From the NCBI GenBank assembly GCA_023488925.1, contig JAMDDA010000026.1, positions 12,440 through 19,335 of the forward strand: DNA of 6,896 nucleotides, given 5' to 3'. Below, in pieces: positions 1 to 5,032 of the stretch. This DNA is from Actinomycetota bacterium (GTDB lineage Bacteria; Actinomycetota; Thermoleophilia; RBG-16-64-13). A model generated the notes under the pieces. The model had not been told where the DNA came from and did not search any database. It saw only the letters and a program-made list of their open reading frames with translations. The position numbers were made by a program, and so were the translations under genes. The number at the start of each line of letters is the position of its first letter. Position 1 is the first letter of the stretch.

Positions 1-332
1 TTAGCAGGGATTTCGTGAGCTTCCACAGCGCTTTTCAGTACTACGCCCGCGCTTACGGGTTGAACCAGGTGGCGGTGATCGAGGAATTCCCGGGCAAGGA
101 GCCCTCGCCCCAATACCTGACCGGCGTGGTCGACCTGGTCAAGAAGCTCGGGGTGAAGGCGGTGTTCTCGGAACCCCAGTTCTCGCCGCGGCCCGCCGAG
201 GCCTTGGCCCGAGAGGCAGGCGTGCAGGTCTACGAGGTGGACCCGGAGGGGAGCACCCTATCCGTCACCATGTACGAGGACCTGCTGCGACACAACACCG
301 AGGTCTTCCGGAAAGCGCTGGGAGGGTCGTGA
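1..332 (+). CDS. znuA: Zinc/manganese ABC transporter substrate-binding protein, C-terminal part (5' truncated by window)
   Basis: Only the last 109 residues are present; the first full codon is at base 3 and the reading frame is open to the window edge, so the GTG at 15 is internal. The family (cluster A-I/ZnuA/TroA) binds Zn2+ or Mn2+ outside the membrane and hands it to an ABC-3 permease. Visible family signatures are FVSFHSAFQYYARAYGL (the His in SFHSAF matches a conserved metal ligand), the EPSPQYL segment that starts a helix, VFSEPQFSP (the EPQF motif shared with ZnuA), and VYEVDPEG with the conserved Asp near the C-terminus. The gene ends TGA at 330-332, overlapping the ATG of the next gene by one base, so it is in one operon with the ATPase and permease. 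The upstream ligand residues, any acidic/His-rich loop, the lipoprotein signal and any Zur/Fur operator lie outside the window, so zinc versus manganese cannot be settled from this part. Confidence 0.88.
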   Translation, partial: SRDFVSFHSAFQYYARAYGLNQVAVIEEFPGKEPSPQYLTGVVDLVKKLGVKAVFSEPQFSPRPAEALAREAGVQVYEVDPEGSTLSVTMYEDLLRHNTEVFRKALGGS

Positions 333-1096
333 TGGACCAGGAGCTGTACCCGCACGCCGTGTTGCTGGTGGAGGATCTCTCCTTACGCCTGGGCGGCCAC
401 CTAATCTTCGAAGACGTTTCCTTCGTGGTGGACGAGGGCGAGATCGCGATCATCATCGGCCCGAACGGTGCCGGGAAGACCATGCTCATGCGGACCATCC
501 TCAACCTGATCCCGGCCCAGACGGGACGCGTCACCATCTTGGGCCACGACCACCGTGACCTGGGCGACGCCTCCCGCCGCATCGGCTATATGCCCCAACG
601 TCTGGACTTCGACCGCACTTTCCCCATCACCGTCTTCGAGGTGATGCTTCTGCGCCTGGAGCGGAGCGGGTTCTGGCTGCACCGCGCCCGCCTGCGTGAG
701 CGGGTGCGCGCGGCCCTCGCCCGCGTACATGCCGAGAAGCTCATCGACCGGCCCATCGGCCGGCTTTCCGGCGGCGAACTCCAGCGCGTGCTGCTGGCCT
801 ACGCTCTGCTCACCAGCCCCGAGCTCCTCCTGCTGGACGAACCCGCCGCCGGCGTGGACGTCGCCGGTGAGGACACCTTCTACGAGATAATCCACGCCCT
901 CAAGCGGGAGCAGAACCTGACCGTGGTCATGGTCTCGCACGACCTGGACGTGGTGTTCAAGTACGCCGACCAGGTGCTTTGCCTGAACCGCCGCCTGCTC
1001 TGCAGGGGCGCGCCGCGGGCGGTGCTGCAGCCCGAGGTGTTGGAGCAGACCTACGGTGCCCTGGCGTCTTCATACCACCACCACCACGCACACTGA
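332..1096 (+). CDS. znuC: Metal (zinc/manganese-type) ABC transporter ATP-binding protein
   Basis: This is the cytoplasmic ATPase that powers import by the adjacent ABC-3 permease. All nucleotide-binding motifs are intact over 254 residues: Walker A GPNGAGKT (43-50), Q-loop Gln at 89 (YMPQR), signature LSGGE (145-149), Walker B LLLLDE (165-170), D-loop AGVD and H-loop His203 (VSHDLDVV). The ATG at 332 is preferred over the GTG three bases upstream because the GGGAGG Shine-Dalgarno at 320-325 lies at a normal distance from it; the overlap with the preceding stop (TGATG) suggests translational coupling. Length is normal for ZnuC/TroB proteins. An oddity is the C-terminus, which ends HHHHAH (249-254), a histidine cluster that could bind transition metal; this fits a zinc-type role but its function is inference. 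The family is certain; the exact metal is less so. Confidence 0.93.
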   Translation: MDQELYPHAVLLVEDLSLRLGGHLIFEDVSFVVDEGEIAIIIGPNGAGKTMLMRTILNLIPAQTGRVTILGHDHRDLGDASRRIGYMPQRLDFDRTFPITVFEVMLLRLERSGFWLHRARLRERVRAALARVHAEKLIDRPIGRLSGGELQRVLLAYALLTSPELLLLDEPAAGVDVAGEDTFYEIIHALKREQNLTVVMVSHDLDVVFKYADQVLCLNRRLLCRGAPRAVLQPEVLEQTYGALASSYHHHHAH

Positions 1097-1098
1097 CC

Positions 1099-1926
1099 AT
1101 GCCCGCGCCGGTTTTCGAGATCTTCCCCTTCCTGCAGTATCCGTTCATGCAGCGGGCATTGCTGGCCGGCCTCACCATCGGCTTCTTGTGCGCCGTCGTG
1201 GGCGTGTTCGTCACCCTACGCTCTATGTCGTTCTTCTCCGATGCGATCTCCCATGCCGCCTTGGCCGGAATCGCCCTGGGCGTGCTGGTGGGTATGAACC
1301 CGGTGACCGCCGCCGTGATTTTCTGCGTGGTCGTGGCCGTCGGCATCACCTATCTGACCTTCCGCACCGAGCTGACCTCCGACACGGTCATCGGCGTGTT
1401 CTTCTCGGGCTCCATGGCCCTGGGGGTGCTGGTCATCGGCTTCCAGAAAGGCTACCAGACCGACCTCCTCTCCTACCTGTTCGGCGACATCCTCTCCGTG
1501 AGTGTTCTCGACGTGGGCCTGGCCTTGGCTCTGACCCTGGTGGTGGTGGGACTGATCTTCCGGCGGTCGACCCTGCTGATCAAGGTGGCTTTCAACCGTG
1601 ACCTGGCCCGCGTGGAAGGGGTCAACGCCGTAGCCTGGGACTACCTGTTCATGACCCTGCTGGCTCTCACCGTCGCCGTGAGCCTGAAGATCGTGGGCAT
1701 CGTGCTGGTAAGCGCCCTGGTCATCGTGCCGGCGGCGGCCGCCCGCAATCTGGCCCGCAATTTCCGCAGGCTCATGGGTCTGGCGGCCGGGATCGGCCTG
1801 GTGAGCGCCGCCGCGGGCCTGGTTGCCAGTTACTACCTGAACACGCCTTCGGGCCCCACGATCGTACTGGTGGCCATCGTGTTCTTCATAGCCTCGTTCT
1901 TCGGCCGGCTGCGCCGGAACGCCTGA
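1099..1926 (+). CDS. znuB: Metal ABC transporter permease, ABC-3 family (ZnuB/TroC-like)
   Basis: A 275-residue polytopic membrane protein that forms the translocation channel for the metal delivered by the binding protein. It is hydrophobic throughout, with about eight likely membrane segments starting near residues 20-40. ABC-3 family signatures are present: the SFFSDAISHAALAGIALG stretch (44-61), FSGSMALGVLVIG (102-114), SYLFGDIL (125-132), KIVGIVLVSALVIVPAAAAR (197-216) and TPSGPTIVLVA (249-259). The ATG at 1099 lies two bases after the ATPase stop. There is no convincing Shine-Dalgarno, since the bases before it encode the histidine tail of the ATPase, so translation probably depends on coupling. 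The frame is open upstream to 979, but that part lies inside the ATPase gene and does not look like ABC-3 sequence, so I reject the longer form. It is the last gene of the transporter operon and is followed directly by a strong hairpin. Confidence 0.92.
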   Translation: MPAPVFEIFPFLQYPFMQRALLAGLTIGFLCAVVGVFVTLRSMSFFSDAISHAALAGIALGVLVGMNPVTAAVIFCVVVAVGITYLTFRTELTSDTVIGVFFSGSMALGVLVIGFQKGYQTDLLSYLFGDILSVSVLDVGLALALTLVVVGLIFRRSTLLIKVAFNRDLARVEGVNAVAWDYLFMTLLALTVAVSLKIVGIVLVSALVIVPAAAARNLARNFRRLMGLAAGIGLVSAAAGLVASYYLNTPSGPTIVLVAIVFFIASFFGRLRRNA

Positions 1927-2040
1927 GCAGGCTGTTGGAAAAGACCGTGACCGCCACGTTCGGGGACCAAGGACCCCTGCATATTGGCACCCGGCCTGGG
2001 CCGAACGGGGCATGAAAGCCGGCTCTTCAGCAGCCCGCTA
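1927..2040 (+). repeat. Palindromic intergenic element, copy 1 (possible bidirectional terminator)
   Basis: This element fills the gap between the convergent permease and ammonia-lyase genes. The outer arms start AGCAGGCTGTTGG (from 1926) on the left and end TCTTCAGCAGCCCGCT (2024-2039) on the right; they pair imperfectly with G-U wobbles. An inner perfect stem CGTTCGG (1957-1963) / CCGAACG (2001-2007) encloses a 37-nt loop (1964-2000). A second copy in inverted orientation lies at about 3425-3535 with the same inner stem and the same loop length; the two loops match at 23 of 37 positions without gaps when oriented alike. It contains the TAG stop of the minus-strand gene. The position between convergent genes fits a two-way terminator, but there is no clear U-tract, so termination is inference. 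The dispersed-repeat nature is seen directly. Confidence 0.72.
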
Positions 2041-2484
2041 GCGCAGCCGCTGCCGCGCGGCCGGCACGACGCAGGTGCCCCGGGCCCGACAGACCACCAC
2101 CGGCTCGGCGAGCAGGTCGGCCGCCGAGGGAGCCAGATCGGGCCGGGGTGTGATGACTTTACGGGCTTCGAACTCCATGGCCCGGGAGGTAGTCCCCACC
2201 CGGGTGATCCGGCCCCGAGCCTCGATGTAGTCGCCGGCGTACACCGGTGCCAGGAACTCCACCGAGTCATAGGCCGCAAGAAGGCCCTCGTCGCCGTCAT
2301 GGGCGATGAGGAGCTCGGTGGCCAGGTCACCGAAGAGCCCCAGGATCCGCGCTCCGTCGACCAGTCCCCCGCCGTAGTGGGCGTCGTGGCTGCTCAGGCG
2401 CAGCCGCAGCACCGCCTCGTAACGCGCCGGATCGACCCGTGCGCCCGGACCACCGCCGGCTCCGCCCCCGCTGGCCTTAGACAC
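2038..2484 (-). CDS. kal: 3-aminobutyryl-CoA ammonia-lyase-like hotdog-fold protein
   Basis: This 148-residue protein matches what I know of the small hotdog-fold CoA-ester ammonia-lyases (Kal of lysine fermentation; beta-alanyl-CoA ammonia-lyase is a relative). Kal releases ammonia from L-3-aminobutyryl-CoA to give crotonyl-CoA in the cytoplasm. Family-like segments are [16 protein letters not shown] (31-46), [11 protein letters not shown] (50-60), [20 protein letters not shown] (63-82), [11 protein letters not shown] (83-93), [13 protein letters not shown] (99-111) and the C-terminal [11 protein letters not shown] (131-141). The GTG start at 2484 is chosen because a perfect AAAGGAGG lies eight bases upstream and the first 20 residues form a Gly-rich lead-in before the conserved part. 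It stands alone: none of the other lysine-fermentation genes (kamDE, kdd, kce) is in the window. The stop codon lies inside the palindromic element. The main alternative is beta-alanyl-CoA ammonia-lyase or another hotdog CoA enzyme; the segments read as closer to Kal. Confidence 0.78.
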   Translation of the reverse strand: MSKASGGGAGGGPGARVDPARYEAVLRLRLSSHDAHYGGGLVDGARILGLFGDLATELLIAHDGDEGLLAAYDSVEFLAPVYAGDYIEARGRITRVGTTSRAMEFEARKVITPRPDLAPSAADLLAEPVVVCRARGTCVVPAARQRLR

Positions 2485-2492
2485 CGCGCCCG

Positions 2493-2500
2493 CCTCCTTT
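2493..2500 (-). promoter_or_regulatory. Strong Shine-Dalgarno deciding the GTG start of the kal-like gene
   Basis: On the minus strand the bases read AAAGGAGG, a near-perfect anti-16S match, with an eight-base spacer to the GTG at 2484-2482. This supports the GTG start. Confidence 0.8.
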
Positions 2501-2514
2501 CCTCGTTTACCTCT

Positions 2515-2540
2515 AACTCTCAGAGTTCTTCTTGATTGTA
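2515..2540 (-). promoter_or_regulatory. Possible promoter -10 and operator palindrome upstream of the kal-like gene
   Basis: A perfect 13-bp palindrome, AACTCT-C-AGAGTT (2515-2527), sits 31 bases upstream of the GTG start. Just upstream of it on the minus strand is TACAAT (2540-2535), one mismatch from the consensus -10. The palindrome would then cover the transcription start, a usual place for a repressor site. No recognisable -35 is present, because the upstream DNA is the GC-rich repeat, and no regulator gene is nearby. The palindrome is seen; its role is inference. Confidence 0.3.
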
Positions 2541-2554
2541 CTCCGCGCGGCGGA

Positions 2555-2766
2555 AGCGGCGGCGGGCCTGCCGGCGGCGGCGGGCCTGCCGGCTCAGAGT
2601 AGGCGCCCGCGGGTTCAGGGTAGGCACCGCGGGCTCAAAGTAGGTGGCCGCGGGCTGAGGCGACCCTGCGGCGGCCGCTGGGCGCCCGCGGGGTCAGCCA
2701 GGCCCCCGCAGGCTCCGGTTAGGCCTCCGCAGGCTTGAGTAGGCGGCCGCCGGCTCAGAGTAGGCG
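2555..2766 (-). repeat. Degenerate ~21-bp tandem repeat array (minisatellite) next to and overlapping the 3' end of rnhA
   Basis: Read on the minus strand, units of about 20-22 bases with the pattern GCCTACTCTGAGCC-CGCGGGC follow one another. Clear units begin CGCCTACTCTGAGCC, CGCCTACTCAAGCC, GCCTAACCGGAGCC, GCCTGGCTGACCCC, ACCTACTTTGAGCC, GCCTACCCTGAACC and GCCTACTCTGAGCC; two more diverged units lie in the middle and GCCGCC/GGCAGGCC-rich units lie at the far end. The first unit includes the last three codons and the TGA of rnhA, so the array may have grown from the gene end. Each unit has a palindromic GC core (CCCGCGGG or GCCGGC). The open plus-strand frame at 2532-2738 is a by-product of the repeat, and nothing else is seen in the roughly 270-bp gap apart from the kal promoter region. 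Confidence 0.75.
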
Positions 2767-3297
2767 CTCGGTGACGCCCGCTTCCCCCTCGAACCCGGCA
2801 TCGATCCCGGTCTCCGCGTTCTGCGCGGCCGCGCTGGCCAGTGCGTCGGCCCGCTCGTTCTCGGGGTGCCCGGCGTGCCCCCGCACCCAGCAGAAACGCA
2901 CCCGGTGCCCGGCACAGAGCCCGAGGAGCTCCTGCCACAGGTCGACGTTCTTCACCGGATCCGCCCGGCCCCGCTTCCAGCCGTTCCGCTGCCACCTGTC
3001 CACCCACCCCTCGCTCATCGCCCGCACCACATAGCTCGAGTCCGAGATGAGCTCGACCGCGCAGGGGAACTTGAGAGACCGCAAGGCCGCGATGCAGGCC
3101 ATGAGCTCCATACGGTTGTTGGTCGTGAGGCGGACACCTCCGCACAACTCCTTTCGGTGACCCCGGTAGGTCAAGACGGCGCCGTAGCCGCCGGGGCCGG
3201 GATTCCCCAGGCAGGCTCCGTCCGTGTACGCCCTGACGATGGTATCCTCGCCAACGAGCGTACTGGGGTCGGCGTCTTTGCCCTTGTAGGTATCCAT
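2755..3297 (-). CDS. rnhA: Ribonuclease HI
   Basis: RNase HI cleaves the RNA strand of RNA-DNA hybrids and helps remove primers and R-loops. The 180-residue product has the full catalytic set: Asp26 (AYTDGACLGNPG), Glu64 (TTNNRMELMA), Asp86 (LISDSSYVV) and Asp151 (NERADALA), plus the assisting His141 (VRGHAGHPEN). The substrate-handling segment with GWVDRWQRNGWKRG (97-110) is the usual Trp- and basic-rich handle region of E. coli-type enzymes. I place the start at the ATG at 3297-3295, preceded by AGAAGGG. The frame stays open to 3426, but the extra 43 residues are low-complexity and lie partly in a repeat. About 16 residues precede the first beta strand and a short acidic tail follows the last catalytic motif, making it slightly longer than E. 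coli RnhA. It is a single gene, divergent from the prepilin operon, and its stop lies in the tandem array. Confidence 0.95.
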   Translation of the reverse strand: MDTYKGKDADPSTLVGEDTIVRAYTDGACLGNPGPGGYGAVLTYRGHRKELCGGVRLTTNNRMELMACIAALRSLKFPCAVELISDSSYVVRAMSEGWVDRWQRNGWKRGRADPVKNVDLWQELLGLCAGHRVRFCWVRGHAGHPENERADALASAAAQNAETGIDAGFEGEAGVTERLL

Positions 3298-3333
3298 GCC
3301 TGCCCTTCTCTCGGCGCGATCGGTCGGGAGATC

Positions 3334-3339
3334 AGGGTA
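3334..3339 (-). promoter_or_regulatory. Possible -10 element of rnhA
   Basis: TACCCT on the minus strand, preceded by TGC, fits the relaxed TAnnnT -10 common in high-GC bacteria and lies about 37 bases upstream of the rnhA ATG. No good -35 is visible, so this is weak. Confidence 0.25.
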
Positions 3340-3424
3340 GCAGACCGCTCGACCCGGATCGACAGGGGAACCGGGGGACGGCGGTGGCCTCCCGCTCCGA
3401 CTGCGGGCCGTCGCCTCCCGCGAC

Positions 3425-3535
3425 ACGGTGCTGAAGAAGCGGGCCTCGTGCCCGTTCGGCCGGAGCGGAGAGCCAAGACACCAGGGTTCTTCGCCCCCGA
3501 ACGGGGTGATCGCAGTCTTTCCGGCAGCCCGCTAA
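3425..3535 (-). repeat. Palindromic intergenic element, copy 2 (inverted relative to copy 1)
   Basis: The inner stem is CCCGTTCGG (3451-3459) / CCGAACGGG (3497-3505), nine perfect pairs enclosing a 37-nt loop when counted from the 7-bp core shared with copy 1. Read on the minus strand it starts TAGCGGGCTGCCGGAAA and ends TTCTTCAGCA, which aligns along its length with copy 1; the loop shares the AAGRACCC and TTGGC blocks. It lies between two divergent promoters, where a terminator would have no obvious job, which argues for a dispersed repeat rather than a gene-specific terminator. Confidence 0.7.
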
Positions 3536-3634
3536 AGATTAGGCGAGAACGGGACGATACTTGGGCCAAAGACTCCACAAGGGTCCTGAGCGGCATAGGC
3601 AAAGGCGCTCGGAGTTGGAGGGAGGACGAGCACA

Positions 3635-5032
3635 GTGAGGGCACCTGACCCCGCCACGTGCGGCACAACACCCCGGACGCGCACCAGGGCGAACCCGCGG
3701 CGCCGCGCCGAAGAGGGCTTCACGCTGGTGGAAGTTCTCGTGTCGGGGGTAGTGCTCGTGATCGGCCTGGTATTCAGCGCGCAGTTCCTCGCCTCCGCGG
3801 TGGGACGGGTCGCCGACGCGGACGTGCGCTCTCTTCTCCACCAGGTGGCGAGCGAGGAGATCGAAAACATCCGCGCCCTGCCGTACGAAGACGTGGGCAC
3901 CACGACGGGCCACCCGCGCGGCGTGCTCCTGGCGCACGAACAGCGCACGGTCGACGGAGTCACCCTGGACATCACCCGCGAGGTGATCTTCGTACGGGAT
4001 GCAAGCTATTCGGGGCCGTACCCGGCGAACTACCGCCGAGTGACCGTGCGGGTGGCGGTGGCCGGGCAGAGCCGACTGCAGCCCGTCGAGATGACCACCA
4101 TCGTCGCGGGCGGCGCTGCCGGGGGCAGCCTGGACGTCACCGTCACCGATTCCAAGGGCGACCCCGTGCCCGACGCCCAGATCACGGTGACCAACACTCA
4201 CCTGGTGCCCAACGTGAACATCGACTCGTCGGCCATTCACACCGATTCCCAAGGCCACATCCTCATTCCGGGCTTGACGCCCGACCCAACTCCGAGCTAC
4301 CTGGTGACCGCGACGAAGCCCGGGTACAACAGCGCCGCCACCGATCCGCCCGTGGTGGTCCAGGACGGCACCCCCTACACCGTCGTGCAGCTCATCATCG
4401 ACCGCCTCGCGACACTCGTGGTGCACGTGGTTGACGGGCAAGGTACTCCCGTACCGGGACTGTCTCTCTCGATCACCGGGCCCCGCGGGTTCGACAGGAC
4501 CGTCACGAGCGATCAAGCAGGCACGGCCACTTTGGCCGATATCGGGTATTCCACCAGCCTCGACCCATATGTCGTGCTGGTGGTGCCCGACCAGGGCTAC
4601 GCTCCAGCCTCCGCCTCGGTGGTGCTCGACCCCGGCCAGACCCAAGATGTGACGATCGTGGTCTCGACGGGAGGGGCCACCACCACGACCGTGGCGGCCA
4701 CCACGACCACGCTCGGGGGCACGACCACCACCACGCTCGGGGGCACGACCACGACGACGATCGCCCCGACCACGACCACCATACCGGCCAGCGGCTCCCT
4801 CACCGTGCGCGTCATGTACTGGAAAGACGGCAGACTCAAGCCGCTCAAGGACGCTGAAGTAAACCTGAACGGGGACAAGAAAAAGACGAATGATCAGGGA
4901 TACGTGACCTACACCGATCTCGCGCTGGGTACGTATCCCCTGCAAATCAGCAAAAACGGTTACCGCACCTACCAGCAGACGGTCACAATCGACGGGGCGG
5001 TTTACCTCGAGGTCACACTGGAGAAGAACTGA
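3635..5032 (+). CDS. Chimeric type IV prepilin-like protein with three beta-sandwich domains and a Thr-rich stalk
   Basis: The 465-residue product begins with an Arg-rich leader of 28 residues and a class III (prepilin) site EEG|FTLVEVLV, with cleavage expected after Gly28 and the conserved Glu at mature position 5 (Glu33). A hydrophobic helix (about 29-53) follows. A short PilV-like segment (54-160, with EEIENIRALPYEDVG) precedes a carboxypeptidase-regulatory/Cna-B-like domain (about 164-255: GSLDVTVTDSKGDPVPDAQI), a second similar domain (about 258-344: LVVHVVDGQGTPVPGLSLSI), a Thr-rich linker (346-385) and a third PEGA/Cna-B-like domain (387-465: VRVMYWKDGRLKPLKDAEV, NGYRTYQQTV). It would be inserted in the membrane and assembled into, or at the tip of, a type IV pilus or pseudopilus, exposing the domains outward. 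The GTG start at 3635 has GGAGG nine bases upstream. Its TGA overlaps the next ATG by one base. Domain names are by pattern recall; an adhesin role is inference. Confidence 0.85.
   Translation: MRAPDPATCGTTPRTRTRANPRRRAEEGFTLVEVLVSGVVLVIGLVFSAQFLASAVGRVADADVRSLLHQVASEEIENIRALPYEDVGTTTGHPRGVLLAHEQRTVDGVTLDITREVIFVRDASYSGPYPANYRRVTVRVAVAGQSRLQPVEMTTIVAGGAAGGSLDVTVTDSKGDPVPDAQITVTNTHLVPNVNIDSSAIHTDSQGHILIPGLTPDPTPSYLVTATKPGYNSAATDPPVVVQDGTPYTVVQLIIDRLATLVVHVVDGQGTPVPGLSLSITGPRGFDRTVTSDQAGTATLADIGYSTSLDPYVVLVVPDQGYAPASASVVLDPGQTQDVTIVVSTGGATTTTVAATTTTLGGTTTTTLGGTTTTTIAPTTTTIPASGSLTVRVMYWKDGRLKPLKDAEVNLNGDKKKTNDQGYVTYTDLALGTYPLQISKNGYRTYQQTVTIDGAVYLEVTLEKN
4677..4785 (+). repeat. Thr-codon repeat encoding the prepilin stalk
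   Basis: ACC/ACG threonine codons are broken by LGG, VAA and IAP spacers. A near-exact direct repeat of 24 bases (copies begin at 4706 and 4730, both with ACCACGCTCGGGGGCACGAC) encodes the TTTTTLGG octad. Because the period is a multiple of three, gain or loss of a unit would alter stalk length without a frameshift. Thr-rich linkers of this kind are common in secreted actinobacterial proteins. Confidence 0.75.

Larger units (their letters stand above)
3298..3634. other. 337-bp divergent intergenic region between rnhA and the prepilin operon
   Basis: No gene is supported here. It holds, from left to right, a possible rnhA -10 (TACCCT on the minus strand, 3339-3334); a GC-rich hairpin with outer arms GACGGC (3377-3382) / GCCGTC (3407-3412) and inner arms CCCGC / GCGGG; copy 2 of the palindromic element (about 3425-3535); and about 100 bases of leader before the prepilin GTG. 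In that leader only a weak promoter-like pair (TAAAGA at 3533-3538 and GATACT at 3556-3561, 17-bp spacing) and the GGAGGGAGGA ribosome-binding site (3617-3626) can be pointed out. I checked for a c-di-GMP riboswitch pattern and did not find its conserved core. Confidence 0.5.

Noticed and set aside
979..1098. Longer form of the permease starting inside the ATPase gene
   Set aside because: The additional 40 residues are Pro/Gly/Ala-rich and overlap the ATPase in another frame; the ATG at 1099 sits two bases after the ATPase stop and begins the normal ABC-3 N-terminus.
1927..2040. Copy 1 of the palindrome as a plain intrinsic terminator
   Set aside because: A function in termination is possible, but the absence of a U-tract and the second copy between divergent genes show that it is not just a gene-specific terminator.
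1984..2535. Plus-strand frame opposite the kal-like gene
   Set aside because: Antisense shadow; the minus-strand product shows conserved hotdog-family segments and a perfect Shine-Dalgarno.
2532..2738. Small plus-strand frame of 68 codons
   Set aside because: It is made entirely of the GC-rich tandem repeat; open frames are expected there and no start signal is seen.
3298..3426. 43-residue N-terminal extension of RNase HI
   Set aside because: Low-complexity sequence, no family match, reaches the edge of the palindromic element, and a good ribosome site precedes the ATG at 3297.
3535..3634. Possible c-di-GMP (GEMM) riboswitch in the leader of the prepilin operon
   Set aside because: Such riboswitches often precede pilus genes, but I could not find the conserved GCAAAG-type core together with the paired arms; only scattered CAAAG pieces are present.
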